From DATBGE01 sp036558125 (GTDB taxonomy: Bacteria; Gemmatimonadota; Gemmatimonadetes; Gemmatimonadales; GWC2-71-9), in contig DATBGE010000143.1 of NCBI GenBank assembly GCA_036558125.1, forward strand, positions 1-64,000: a stretch of 64,000 bases of DNA, given 5' to 3'. Under the pieces are notes generated by a model, which ran no database searches, was not told the origin of the DNA, and saw nothing but the letters and a program-made list of their open reading frames with translations. The position numbers and the translations under genes are program-made. This document shows positions 43,456 through 52,439 of the stretch, one piece after another; the stretch's first letter is position 1, and the number at the start of each line of letters is the position of its first letter.

Positions 43456-45635
43456 TGCGTGGTCGGCTGTTGGTCGTGGCTCTCGCCGGCATCCCCTTCA
43501 TCCTCGGCGCCCAGGAAGCACCGGAGCGGGCAGCTCTCCAGCGGCTCCAGGATTCGCTGGTCTCGGTTCATGATACGCTGGCTCTCCGTCGCCTCGATCG
43601 CTGGCTGGAAACAGGAGCGGGGGGAACTGCGCGAGGCGGCGGGCTCCTGCTCCGGCGTAGCCTCATCCGAATCCGAATGGGCCAGCTGGGCGATGGGTGG
43701 AATTTCGGTTCTGCGCAGCGACTCGCCCGGCAAGCCACCCGAACGCAGCCCGATTGGCCCGCCGCCTGGTACCTGAGCGGTCTCGCCTCCCAGGAGCTGG
43801 GACGCTGGCGCGCCGAGACCGGATCCAATCTCGGAACCAGAGTGGGATTCAGCGCTCTTGAAGGTGCGGCCCAGCAATACCTCCGTGCGCTCCAGATTGA
43901 CCCCGGCTACCTCCCCGCCCTACGCGCCCTGAGCGAGGTCGCTTCAGTCCTTCAGGACACGACGCTCATTGGCTCGACCGTACTCCCGGCATTCCGCCAC
44001 GCCGGAGCGACCGAATCCGGCGGCGACGCGAGTATTCTGCTGGCCCGAGGCCGGTACGAGCGACTGATGGGCGACGCCGATTCATCGCTCGCCGCACTCC
44101 GGGGCTACGCGGAAAAGGAGAGAAGAAGCGGCGTGGCACTGCACGAGCTGGCATGGAGCGCCGCCCTGGCAGGAGACAGCGATGCGGTGCGGAGCTATTA
44201 CGAAGGCGCGGCGTTCGATGACTCAGCCGCGGTTGCTGCGTACCGGTCGGATCTGGAACTGCTGGCCGACGACAGTACACTCCAGGCCTTCGACTCGACT
44301 CATGGCGAAGCGCGCACCGAGTTCCTCCAGCGCTTCTGGACCCTGCGTGACCGCCGCGATCTTCGCACCGAGGGCCAGCGCCTGATAGAGCACTTTCGTC
44401 GTCTCACCTACGCCGAGCGCCATTTCGCGCTGCTAACCAACCGGCGGTGGAGCTCCATCGATGACATCTACCGGTCGCCGGATCTGCCCTTCGACGACCG
44501 CGGGATGGTCTATCTCCGTCAGGGGAAGCCCGATGAGGTGATCCACCCCGTGCTCGCCGGCATGGGGCCCAACGAGACGTGGGTCTATCGCCGTGGCGAA
44601 GGAGACCTGTTGCTCCACTTCAAGGGCGGTGGCGCGTACACAGTTGGCGGGGACATCCAGGACTATCGCCTGGTGAGGAGCATCTTCGAGTTGGGCGCAG
44701 GCTCAGATGCGCAGGTCGAAATGCTGCTGGCCTCGCGCGCCGACCTGCTCGACGTTTACGCCAAGTTCCTCAACTGGGGTCAGTATGCCCGGGCCCGCGC
44801 CGTTGACCGGGAGCAGGATATCGTGGAGGGCAGCATAGAGGTGGCGACAGTCACCGATGCCAACGCCCGGCATTATCGGCGGAGCATCGCCGCCGCGGCG
44901 GATGCCGTGGCTGTTGGAGAGATCGACCGGTCGCCGCTGGTGCACCTCGTCCTCGCGGTTCCGTTGCAAGACGAACAGGTGGATCCGAACCAGGTCCATC
45001 TTCCGGTAAGGATCCGGGTGGGCTTCTACAATGCCGCCGGCGTTCCCGGTCCTGCCCTCGACCGCGACACGGTGCTCAGGGTGCGGAGAACCGAAGATGG
45101 GCTGCAGGCGCAGGGCCGCCTGGAGTTCGTCCTCCCGCCCGGAGCGTGGTTGTATCGAGTCAGCGTCGAGACCACCGACTCGACCGGGGGCATTCTGCCG
45201 GAGGACTCGGTGCGAGTCGAGGCGGTCACCGGATCACCGCTCTCGTTGAGCGGCATCGCCCTGGGGACCCGGTCGAAGGGCGTAGAATGGGTTGCGGCCC
45301 CGGGCGATACCGCGGTCTTCAATCCCAGTGCGACGTTCGATCCGGCCGATCAGGTCGAGATGTATTTCGAGGCATACGGCTTGGAGACCACACGGCCGGT
45401 TCGGGCCGAGGTCCGCATCACTCAAGGCAAGCGGGATGCATTACGACTGAGCTATGAACAGCCCGTTTCAGGCGCTCCACTCCGGGTCCGTCGCTCGCTC
45501 GAAATCGCGAACGTGAAGCCGGGCAAGTACCGGCTCGAGGTGCGAGTGGTGACTGAGGATGGAGAAGAGGCCTCGACTGCGAGGGAAATCGAAGTGAAGC
45601 GGCGAACCGGACGGAACCAACGCAACTCTCAGTAG
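43455..45635 (+). CDS. Secreted tetratricopeptide / GWxTD-like protein
   Basis: A 726-residue protein with a signal peptide (LVVALAGIPFILGAQE). Residues ~20-280 contain TPR-like helices. Residues ~300-430 have EFLQRFWTLRDRRDLRTEGQ and DDRGMVYLRQGKPDE, which resemble the GWxTD domain found in secreted proteins of related phyla. The C-terminal ~300 residues are beta-sandwich-like. Function is unknown. The gene ends with a 7-nt convergent overlap with the CBM9-like gene. Confidence 0.7.
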   Translation: MRGRLLVVALAGIPFILGAQEAPERAALQRLQDSLVSVHDTLALRRLDRWLETGAGGTARGGGLLLRRSLIRIRMGQLGDGWNFGSAQRLARQATRTQPDWPAAWYLSGLASQELGRWRAETGSNLGTRVGFSALEGAAQQYLRALQIDPGYLPALRALSEVASVLQDTTLIGSTVLPAFRHAGATESGGDASILLARGRYERLMGDADSSLAALRGYAEKERRSGVALHELAWSAALAGDSDAVRSYYEGAAFDDSAAVAAYRSDLELLADDSTLQAFDSTHGEARTEFLQRFWTLRDRRDLRTEGQRLIEHFRRLTYAERHFALLTNRRWSSIDDIYRSPDLPFDDRGMVYLRQGKPDEVIHPVLAGMGPNETWVYRRGEGDLLLHFKGGGAYTVGGDIQDYRLVRSIFELGAGSDAQVEMLLASRADLLDVYAKFLNWGQYARARAVDREQDIVEGSIEVATVTDANARHYRRSIAAAADAVAVGEIDRSPLVHLVLAVPLQDEQVDPNQVHLPVRIRVGFYNAAGVPGPALDRDTVLRVRRTEDGLQAQGRLEFVLPPGAWLYRVSVETTDSTGGILPEDSVRVEAVTGSPLSLSGIALGTRSKGVEWVAAPGDTAVFNPSATFDPADQVEMYFEAYGLETTRPVRAEVRITQGKRDALRLSYEQPVSGAPLRVRRSLEIANVKPGKYRLEVRVVTEDGEEASTAREIEVKRRTGRNQRNSQ

Positions 45636-46270
45636 CCGCCCTCGAGTTGAACCGGCGCCCACCAGTCGGGACGCCGCTCCAGCATCGTCGGTTGAACAGC
45701 GGCAGTCGCCTGAGGCCAGATGAACCAGCCCTGCGGCGAGTCGTCGAAGACCCGGAATGCCATTCGAGGCAAGCTTCCCGCCTTCGCCTCGTGGAAATAC
45801 GCCGGATCCAACTTGAGTTCGAGCGACCAACCGCCTGGTCCATTCTCCGTCCGAACCTCCCAGCCGCCCCCTTCTCGATCCTTCCCCAGTCGCCAATCCG
45901 GATCGCCCCTCGGCGGCTGCCACTTTCCTCCCTGGCCGCGGAAGACGACGCTGCTGTCGATCATGCGGCGGAAATACCACTGGAAGTCGTCGTGGTCCGG
46001 CGCTGGCGATGCATCGCCCCGGGTGTCGAGGCTGATGACAAGGTCATCTCCCCAGTAGTAGGTCGAATCTTCCACCTCCGCGGCCAGATAGACGCTTTCC
46101 TGCCACCGAACGAGCCAGAGTCGCACGATGCCGCCGGGACGCTGGATGAGTGACGAAGGGGTTCCCCACTCCTCGGCTGTCGCCCGCCCGTCGAAGACCG
46201 GGGCCCTGGCAGCGGTCCTTACCCGGAGCGTGTCGGCGATGAAGCCAAGTGCCAGCAGCATCGGGATCAT
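45629..46270 (-). CDS. CBM9-like exported domain protein
   Basis: A 213-residue protein beginning with a short signal peptide and FDGRATAEEWGTPS, the usual opening of the carbohydrate-binding family 9-like domain. It continues with AAEVEDSTYYWGDDLVISLDT and GWSLELKLDPAYF, the strands that form this sandwich. It may bind carbohydrate or act as an accessory envelope protein; no ligand is evident. Adjacent upstream is the phosphodiesterase gene, 6 nt away. Confidence 0.8.
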   Translation of the reverse strand: MIPMLLALGFIADTLRVRTAARAPVFDGRATAEEWGTPSSLIQRPGGIVRLWLVRWQESVYLAAEVEDSTYYWGDDLVISLDTRGDASPAPDHDDFQWYFRRMIDSSVVFRGQGGKWQPPRGDPDWRLGKDREGGGWEVRTENGPGGWSLELKLDPAYFHEAKAGSLPRMAFRVFDDSPQGWFIWPQATAAVQPTMLERRPDWWAPVQLEGGY

Positions 46271-46276
46271 TGGAAA

Positions 46277-46768
46277 TCAGTCTTCGTCCAGGCCCAGCAG
46301 AGGCACGAGGCGGGCGCGCGGCGGGAGGCCGGCCTCGAGCTCCATGATGCCAACCGTCGGCGGGAGATTGAACCGGCGACGTCCGGCGCCACCAGGGTTC
46401 ATCACAGTGACGACCACGTCGAGAGTGACCAGGAGCGGCTTGTGGGTGTGGCCGAAGACAATCACTTCGGCGTTGGGGTAGGCTTCGTAGAGCAGGTCCG
46501 GCGTGGGAGAGCCGAACTGATCTCCGTGAGTAATTATGAAGTCGAGCCCCTCTATCCGAGTCTGGACGACCTCCGGCAGCCGGTTCCGAAGATCATAGCC
46601 ATCGGTGTTGCCGTATACCGCGGTGACGGGCGCAATCGCCTCGAGCTCGTCGAGAAGCGCCGCCGGTCCGATGTCCCCGGCGTGAATGATGTGGTCAACT
46701 TCGCGAAAGACCTCGAAGACCTCGGGCCGCAGAAGCCCATGAGTATCCGAGATGATGCCCAAGCGCAT
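46277..46768 (-). CDS. YfcE/MJ0936-type metallophosphoesterase
   Basis: A 163-residue calcineurin-like phosphodiesterase. MRLGIISDTHG holds the first metal motif; HAGDIG, YGNTDG, ITHGDQ and FGHTHKP complete the dinuclear centre. The ATG at 46768 is the conserved start even though the sequence upstream is repeat and lacks a Shine-Dalgarno. A TTG at 46831 would add repeat-encoded residues. Confidence 0.92.
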   Translation of the reverse strand: MRLGIISDTHGLLRPEVFEVFREVDHIIHAGDIGPAALLDELEAIAPVTAVYGNTDGYDLRNRLPEVVQTRIEGLDFIITHGDQFGSPTPDLLYEAYPNAEVIVFGHTHKPLLVTLDVVVTVMNPGGAGRRRFNLPPTVGIMELEAGLPPRARLVPLLGLDED

Positions 46769-46855
46769 TGATAATTGAAGAGTGAAAATTGAAAATTGGG
46801 CTAGCGGCCTGAAGAGGAGAACAATTTGCAATTTTCAATCTGCAATTTTCAATCT
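46769..46855. repeat. Micro-repeat island M (AAAATTGAAAATTG words, inverted arms)
   Basis: Left arm 46769-46799 (TGAAGAGTGAAAATTGAAAA) pairs with right arm 46822-46855 (CAATTTGCAATTTTCAATCT). It is strikingly AT-rich for the window. It lies between ubiX and the phosphodiesterase gene, and covers the latter's ribosome-binding region. Confidence 0.88.
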
Positions 46856-47436
46856 CCTTCTCCCTTCCACCTCTTCCCAACGTCCACCTCTACCCCCAAC
46901 TGGTCCAGGACTCGCTGAACGACGAAATCCACCAGCTCGCCGATCTGGGTTGGACGGTGATAAAAGCCGGGGGCTGCGGGAATCACGACCGCGCCTGCCT
47001 CGGTCACCGAGACGAGGTTGCGGAGATGAATCAGGGAGAGCGGAGTCTCCCGGGGTACCAGGATCAGTTTGCGCCGTTCCTTGAGCACCACGTCGGCGGC
47101 GCGCTCGACCAGCGATCGGCTGGTACCGCCCGCAATCGCCGCGACGGTGCCCATCGAACAAGGGCAGATGACCATGCCCGCGGTCTTGACCGAGCCGGAA
47201 GCTGGTTTGGCACCGCGATCGTCATCGGAGTAGACGGTGACATTGGACCACTCTCCTCCCGTCGCGGCGCGGAGTCCCCCCTCATCGTTGATGCCGCACT
47301 CGGCGTTGAGCAGCCTCCACCCGTGACTGCTCACGATCAGCCAGACCGGAACTCGATTTCGGGCGAGAAGTTCGAGCAACCGCACCGCATAGGGCGCGCC
47401 TGATGCACCGGTGATCGCCAGAACGATCGGGAGCAA
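46849..47436 (-). CDS. ubiX: UbiX-type flavin prenyltransferase
   Basis: A 195-residue enzyme that makes prenylated FMN for UbiD-type decarboxylases. The flavin loop ITGASGAPYAVRLLELL, VICPCSMGTVAAIAGG, VLKERRKLILVPRETPLSLIHLRN and PGFYHRPTQIGELVDFVV match the family. It starts with TTG at 47436, 2 nt after the stop of the small upstream ORF. With ubiA and ubiE it suggests late steps of quinone synthesis; in a futalosine-type menaquinone route it would be MqnM-like. No UbiD partner is in the window. Confidence 0.95.
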   Translation of the reverse strand: MLPIVLAITGASGAPYAVRLLELLARNRVPVWLIVSSHGWRLLNAECGINDEGGLRAATGGEWSNVTVYSDDDRGAKPASGSVKTAGMVICPCSMGTVAAIAGGTSRSLVERAADVVLKERRKLILVPRETPLSLIHLRNLVSVTEAGAVVIPAAPGFYHRPTQIGELVDFVVQRVLDQLGVEVDVGKRWKGEGD

Positions 47437-47438
47437 GA

Positions 47439-47618
47439 TCAGCGGCCCCGGCGGTTCGCGGTGGGGTTCCGCACCGGATGACTTGGGGGTGGTGGAGGAG
47501 GAAGCTGGTCGGCGGGAAGCTCCTTGCCTCCTTCTTTGCCTTTCTTCGCCGGGTTCGGAGTAGTCTTACGCCAGAACATCGACTCCTGTTCCCTCTTCTT
47601 CCCGCGTCCTCGACTCAT
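47439..47618 (-). CDS. Small basic protein between ubiA and ubiX
   Basis: A 59-residue ORF: MSRGRGKKREQESMFWRKTT at the start, a KKGKEGGKE stretch, then a poly-Pro run (LPPPPPPS) and an Arg-rich end. It starts 18 nt after the ubiA stop with AGAGG seven nucleotides upstream of its ATG, and stops 2 nt before the ubiX TTG. Operon position and ribosome site support a real gene. I recognise no family. Confidence 0.55.
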   Translation of the reverse strand: MSRGRGKKREQESMFWRKTTPNPAKKGKEGGKELPADQLPPPPPPSHPVRNPTANRRGR

Positions 47619-47636
47619 CGTTTACCTCTCATGGTG

Positions 47637-48551
47637 TCATACCAGCCGGTCCACCAGCGCGAAGGCGAAGACAGTGAGACTCATGATGCCGTTCATGGTG
47701 AAGAAGGCGGCATCGAGCCGGGAGAGATCCCCGGGTCGTACCAGCCGGTGTTCGTAGGCAAGGATCAGAGCGGCGACCCCTACACCGATGTAGAACCAGA
47801 CGCCAAATCCGGCGCCAAGCCCGAACAAGAGCAACGACGGAATAGTGATTCCGTGCAGGAGCTTTGCGACGAGAATGCTTCGCTTCTCGCCCAGTCGCAC
47901 CACCGCGCTTCGCAGTCCCTCGCCTTTGTCGAAGGCCTGATCGGGCAAGGCGTAGAAGATGTCGAACCCGGCGACCCAGGTGGCGACCGCGAGACTGATC
48001 GCGACCAGAGTCCACCAGGGACTGCTCCACGCTCCGGTGATCGCCAGGTATCCGCCGACCGGCGCAATCGCGAGACTCATCCCCAGCCACAGGTGTGGCC
48101 ACCAGGTGAATCGCTTGCTCAGACTGTAGAGCATGATCCAGCCAAGTGCGAAGGGACTCAGGTAGAGGCAGAGTCGGTTGAGACCGGCGGCACACGCCAG
48201 GAACAGCGCCGCCGCAATGACCACGGAGATCCAGGCCTGGGTCACACTCAGCGCCCCGCGAGGCAGCTCCCGGTTCCGGGTCCGCGGATTCCGCGCGTCG
48301 AACTCCCGGTCCACGATCCGATTGAAAGCCATCGCCACCCAGCGGGCCGCGGAGAACGCGAGCACCACCAGACCCACCTGCCGCCAAGTCACGCCACGCT
48401 GGAACGATGCCTCGAGAACGCCGAGCAGGGCGAAGGGGAGGGCGAAGAGCGTATGGGGCAGTTTGACCAGGTTGGCATAGCGAACCAGGAGAGACTCGCC
48501 GCTGTACGTCTGGCCTTCCCGCGCACTCGGTAGTCGATGGTCGATGGTCAC
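47637..48551 (-). CDS. ubiA: UbiA-family prenyltransferase
   Basis: A 304-residue integral-membrane enzyme with about eight transmembrane helices. The first Asp-rich motif is NRIVDREFDARNPRTRNRE, and the second is in DQAFDKGEGLRS. It attaches a polyprenyl chain to an aromatic ring acid in quinone synthesis; in a futalosine route this is MqnP. The N-terminal MTIDHRLPSAREG is encoded by the left arm of island N, so its native start may have been replaced. Confidence 0.93.
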   Translation of the reverse strand: MTIDHRLPSAREGQTYSGESLLVRYANLVKLPHTLFALPFALLGVLEASFQRGVTWRQVGLVVLAFSAARWVAMAFNRIVDREFDARNPRTRNRELPRGALSVTQAWISVVIAAALFLACAAGLNRLCLYLSPFALGWIMLYSLSKRFTWWPHLWLGMSLAIAPVGGYLAITGAWSSPWWTLVAISLAVATWVAGFDIFYALPDQAFDKGEGLRSAVVRLGEKRSILVAKLLHGITIPSLLLFGLGAGFGVWFYIGVGVAALILAYEHRLVRPGDLSRLDAAFFTMNGIMSLTVFAFALVDRLV

Positions 48552-48640
48552 CTGTCGACGGTCTCCTCGGCCCGGAAACAGGAGAGCAGCTCAAGACCGG
48601 CGATGAAAGACCATCGACCACTGATCGTTGACCATCGACC
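48531..48640. repeat. Micro-repeat island N (GTCGATGGTCGATGG words, inverted arms)
   Basis: Left arm 48531-48550 (TAGTCGATGGTCGATGGTCA) pairs with right arm 48609-48640 (GACCATCGACCACTGATCGT). It separates ubiE and ubiA and enters the ubiA 5' end. Confidence 0.85.
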
Positions 48641-48642
48641 GC

Positions 48643-49371
48643 TCATTTCCGGGTACCTACGTGAATCGCGGCGATGCCGCCGAAGACGAGTCGGTAGCTC
48701 ACATCGCGGAATCCCTGGCTCGCGATCCGGGTCGCCAGCTCATCCGGTCCGGGGAAGGCGAGGACCGAATCAGGCAGATAGGTGTACGCATCACGATGTC
48801 GCGAGATGAGCCGGCCGATCAGCGGCAGGACTCGCCGGAAATAAAAGAAGTACAGGGAACGCATCGGCTCTCGCGGCGGAGTCGTGAATTCCAGAATCAC
48901 GAACCTTGCCCCCTTCTTGAGCACGCGGCCCGCCTCGGCCAGTCCCTGGTCCAGATCGGCCAGGTTGCGCACGCCGAATCCGACAGTCGCTCCGTCGAAC
49001 ACCCCATCGTTGAAGGGAAGGTCCAGTGCGTCGGCATTGAGAGGCAGCACCCGATCGGATTTCTCCCGACCCAGTTGCAGCATGGGCAGAACGAAGTCCG
49101 CCCCGATCACCCGGCCATCAAATCCCCGTTGACCAGCCAGGGCCGCTGCCAGGTCCAGAGTCCCCGCGCACAAGTCGAGGAAGAGTCCCTTGGGTGCACG
49201 CCGCCAGTCCAGCCTCGCCACGGCTTGCCGCCGCCAGTTGGTATCCACATTGAGACTGAGCAGGTGATTGAGGAAGTCGTAGCGGGGCGCGATGGCGGTA
49301 AACATCGCGCGGACGTACGACCGCTTCTCAGCGCCGGGCTGGAGGGGTAACTTACTATCTGTGGCTAACAT
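48643..49371 (-). CDS. ubiE: Demethylmenaquinone/ubiquinone methyltransferase UbiE (MenG)
   Basis: A 242-residue class I SAM methyltransferase for the last step of menaquinone or ubiquinone synthesis. Start at ATG 49371. Visible: FTAIAPRYDFLNHLLSLNVD, the SAM loop FLDLCAGTLDLA, NADALDLPFNDGVFDG, VGFGVRNLADLDQGLAE and FVILEFTTPP. First gene of the leftward ubiE-ubiA-small ORF-ubiX unit. Divergent from the sigma factor gene. Confidence 0.96.
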   Translation of the reverse strand: MLATDSKLPLQPGAEKRSYVRAMFTAIAPRYDFLNHLLSLNVDTNWRRQAVARLDWRRAPKGLFLDLCAGTLDLAAALAGQRGFDGRVIGADFVLPMLQLGREKSDRVLPLNADALDLPFNDGVFDGATVGFGVRNLADLDQGLAEAGRVLKKGARFVILEFTTPPREPMRSLYFFYFRRVLPLIGRLISRHRDAYTYLPDSVLAFPGPDELATRIASQGFRDVSYRLVFGGIAAIHVGTRK

Positions 49372-49424
49372 AGGCGCGCAATGTAGTCCCCGGCGAACCG
49401 GCTCCGCAAGCCGACGGCAAGCCA

Positions 49425-50027
49425 ATGGCTGAGCCGCGGGAACTCGCCACTCTCACCGATCAAGAAGTCGTTGCTCTTGCCCGCGACGGCCGCGAGGCCG
49501 CCTACCGCGAGTTGATCCGCAGGTACGAACGGCCGGTATTTTCGCTGGTGCTCCGGATGGTGCGAGATCGGCAACTGGCGGAAGACCTTTCTCAAGAAAC
49601 CTTCATCAAGGCGCTCAACGCCATCGGATCGTACCGACCCGAGTACAAATTCTCCAGCTGGATCTTCAAGATCGCGAATAACGCCGCGATCGATCATCTG
49701 AGACGTCGCGAGTTGGACACCCTGTCGCTCGACGGGGCACCACACGCCGCGACACCCGGAGAGATCGAAGCGACGGCGCTTCAAGTGGGAGACAAGGGGG
49801 AAACTCCTCTCGAAGAACTCGAGGCACGGGAGCTGGGCAGCGCCATCGAGCGTGCCATCGCGCAGCTCCGGCCGGAGTATCGCGCCTGTATTCTGCTCCG
49901 TCATGTCGAGGGGCTGGCCTATGAAGAAATCGCCCAATCACTCGATCTGCCGCTGGGCACTGTGAAGACCTATATCCATCGCGCTCGACACGAGCTCAGA
50001 GACCTTCTCGCCCATCTGAAACAGTGA
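49425..50027 (+). CDS. ECF-type RNA polymerase sigma factor
   Basis: A 200-residue RpoE-like sigma factor. Region 2 runs through YRELIRRYERPVFSLVLRMV, EDLSQETFIKAL and FSSWIFKIANNAAIDHLRR. Region 4 has RACILLRHVEGLAYEEIAQS and LPLGTVKTYIHRARHELR. It lies directly upstream of its likely anti-sigma gene, so it probably controls its own operon in response to envelope stress. Confidence 0.95.
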   Translation: MAEPRELATLTDQEVVALARDGREAAYRELIRRYERPVFSLVLRMVRDRQLAEDLSQETFIKALNAIGSYRPEYKFSSWIFKIANNAAIDHLRRRELDTLSLDGAPHAATPGEIEATALQVGDKGETPLEELEARELGSAIERAIAQLRPEYRACILLRHVEGLAYEEIAQSLDLPLGTVKTYIHRARHELRDLLAHLKQ

Positions 50028-50064
50028 AACCCATGTCCCCAGCCCGCCGTAAAGCCACGCGTCT

Positions 50065-50859
50065 ATGACGGATCACACCTTGCACTTGCGCCCCGACGAA
50101 CTGGACCTGCTCCTGGAAGGCAGACTCCCCAGCAGTCGGACGTCCCATATCGAAACATGTGAGGAATGCCGCACCGCTTTGGATGAATTGCGGGACGTCG
50201 TGGCGCAACTGAATGCCCTCCCGGCGCTGGAGCCGCCTGCTGGATTCTCCGAATTCGTGATGGCCTCGGTGCGAGTCGCACCGCTCCCGGTCGGACAGCA
50301 TCTCACCGCCGATGATCTCGACGCGTGGCTCGCGGGAGCGTTGCATCAAGAGGGACGTAATCACCTTTGGGCCTGCGCCGAATGCCGGCAACTGGCTGAC
50401 GCTGAGCGCGCACTGGTTTATCGGTTGGAACAGCTCCCGCTTTTCCAGCCTGGAGCGCGTTTCGAAGAGCGCGTCATGGCCAAGGTGGCGATTCCGCAGA
50501 GTTGGCGCTCGCGGATCTTCGCCAGCCGGCGTTCGGTCGCCTTGGCCGCGGGCCTGGGCAGTCTGGTCGTGGGATCGATGGGTGCGAGCGTGGCATGGAG
50601 TCTCACCCACCAGGACACCCTGGCAGCGCTGGGTACCTGGGCCACTACGGTTGCGACCCAATGGACCCTGGCTGCGGCACAGGGCGTTGGCTCCCGCATC
50701 CTCGCGCAGCCCTGGGTTCTGGAGCTTCGCTCCGCCGCGAGCCCGGGCCGGATAGCCGCGCTCACCGCAGTAGCGACCGCGCTCTATACGGGCGGTCTCT
50801 TCGCGATGCGCCGGCTCCTGGCCTTGCCCGCTCCGCGAGTGGCTCGTGCCCTTCCATAA
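50065..50859 (+). CDS. Membrane anti-sigma factor with two zinc-finger modules
   Basis: A 264-residue protein with an internal duplication. HIETCEEC near residue 30 and HLWACAEC near residue 95 are two HxxxCxxC anti-sigma fingers (zf-HC2 type), each in a similar ~75-residue unit that ends with (F)xExVMA(S/K)V. A transmembrane helix follows near residues 155-180 and a second hydrophobic stretch near 230-248. Usual anti-sigma proteins carry one finger. Coupled in order with the sigma factor 37 nt upstream. Confidence 0.88.
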   Translation: MTDHTLHLRPDELDLLLEGRLPSSRTSHIETCEECRTALDELRDVVAQLNALPALEPPAGFSEFVMASVRVAPLPVGQHLTADDLDAWLAGALHQEGRNHLWACAECRQLADAERALVYRLEQLPLFQPGARFEERVMAKVAIPQSWRSRIFASRRSVALAAGLGSLVVGSMGASVAWSLTHQDTLAALGTWATTVATQWTLAAAQGVGSRILAQPWVLELRSAASPGRIAALTAVATALYTGGLFAMRRLLALPAPRVARALP

Positions 50860-52435
50860 GAAAACGTTGATTCTCGGACTCGGGTGGGCGCTGGTACTGG
50901 TCCGCCCGGTTCATGCCGCCTGTGATCCCGGCGACAAGTTCACCGACACATTCTCCGCGTCAATCACATACCTCCGTCAGTTGTTCCACGACGAACCCCC
51001 TCGGGTGGTTCGGGATCACATCGTTTCGATTTCTTCGCAGGCCAGCTCGCTCACCTTCGAGTACGAAGATGGGGGGACCCTGCGCATATCCCTGCACGAC
51101 GGCCAGCTGCAAATCGATGATCGGGTAGTAGGCCGGTTCCCTCAGGGTGGTGCCCTGGAGTCGAGTTGGCGGCAGTTCGTTCTCGAGGCAGCCCGAATCG
51201 GGACGGGCGAAGTTCTCACTCTCGCCCGAGACTGGCAGCCCGATGGACTGAGCCGCGAAGAGGAGGGACTCGTCTCCCTGGTGCAGGAGCGGCTTGCCGC
51301 GCTCAGCGCGCCCGGAGGCGGGGCTGGGCTGCCCCAGGCGGTGCCGCCGGCCGACGCCGGCGGCCTGATCATCGATATCTCGGACCTGAGCGATCCGGAT
51401 CATCTCGAGCCGCTCTTCCGTCGGGCGGCGGGACTCGAGGGGTCCGCGTTGCGAGTCACTGTGCCGGGAGGCCAGGCTCGCGCCGGTCACTACAGCATCG
51501 GATCCGGCGAGACCGTGAAGGGGCCGTTGCTCGTGATCCGGGGCGACGCGGATGTGTTTGGAACTCTCGAGGGGAATCTCGCGACAGTAGACGGCAACGT
51601 GACGGTATATCCCGGGGCGGTGGTAACGGGAGACGTGCTCGCCGTAGCCGGTGACGTGCGAGATCGTGGCGGCGAAATCCGTGGTGAAATCCGAACCCTC
51701 CGAGCCCAACCCACTCCCTCCCAGCCAAAACCGCCTGCAGAAGCCGCCCCAAGCCGTCTCGCACTCACCGCGCGCAATGCCGCCGGGCTCGCCGGGGTCT
51801 TCATCACGCTGCTGCTCATCGGGACCGGCATGGTGATGTTCGCCAGGCCGCCGCTCGAAGTGGTCTCCGACACGGTAGCGGCCTCTTTCGGGCGGGCATT
51901 CCTGGTCGGGCTGCTCGGCCAGATCCTGCTGCTCCCGACCTTCGGCATGCTGGTGGTCGGATTGATCCTGAGCGTCGCCGGGATCCTCCTGCTCCCGTTT
52001 GCGGTCATCGTCTATGGTCTGCTGGTCGTGGTCGCGGTTCTGGGCGGCTTCCTCGCCGTGGCCCACGCCATGGGAGAGCGCTATACCCGGCGCCAGTTGG
52101 CCTTGGGCGCCTCGATCACCTCGGCGAACAGTTACCGCTACGTGACGGTCGGCCTCGTCGGCATTCTGACTTTATGGGCCGTCTGGGTCTTCTTCGGCTG
52201 GGTGCCAGTTGCGGGGACCCTGCTGCTCGCCGCGGCGGCGCTGGTGACCTGGTTGCTGGCGACAGTGGGATTCGGCGCGGCGTTGTTGAGCCGGGCCGGG
52301 TATCGCGAAGAGTTCGCCGGACGCCTGCTGCCGGCCGAGGCGCTCACCGACGAATTCCTGTGGGCGACCCCGCAGTTTGGAGTGCCTGCCCAGAGCAGAC
52401 CAAGTACTCGTACTCCACCGCCGCCTCATCGCTAG
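50846..52435 (+). CDS. Exported polymer-forming-domain membrane protein
   Basis: A 529-residue protein starting at GTG 50846, overlapping the anti-sigma gene by 14 nt. It has a signal peptide (LGWALVLVRPVHAAC), a soluble region, a short bactofilin-like beta-repeat segment at ~225-285 (GPLLVIRGDADVFGTLEGNL, GNVTVYPGAVVTGDVLAV) and about five C-terminal transmembrane helices. The role may be envelope structure controlled by the sigma factor; this is inference from order. Confidence 0.78.
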   Translation: MPFHKKTLILGLGWALVLVRPVHAACDPGDKFTDTFSASITYLRQLFHDEPPRVVRDHIVSISSQASSLTFEYEDGGTLRISLHDGQLQIDDRVVGRFPQGGALESSWRQFVLEAARIGTGEVLTLARDWQPDGLSREEEGLVSLVQERLAALSAPGGGAGLPQAVPPADAGGLIIDISDLSDPDHLEPLFRRAAGLEGSALRVTVPGGQARAGHYSIGSGETVKGPLLVIRGDADVFGTLEGNLATVDGNVTVYPGAVVTGDVLAVAGDVRDRGGEIRGEIRTLRAQPTPSQPKPPAEAAPSRLALTARNAAGLAGVFITLLLIGTGMVMFARPPLEVVSDTVAASFGRAFLVGLLGQILLLPTFGMLVVGLILSVAGILLLPFAVIVYGLLVVVAVLGGFLAVAHAMGERYTRRQLALGASITSANSYRYVTVGLVGILTLWAVWVFFGWVPVAGTLLLAAAALVTWLLATVGFGAALLSRAGYREEFAGRLLPAEALTDEFLWATPQFGVPAQSRPSTRTPPPPHR

Positions 52436-52439
52436 TCCA

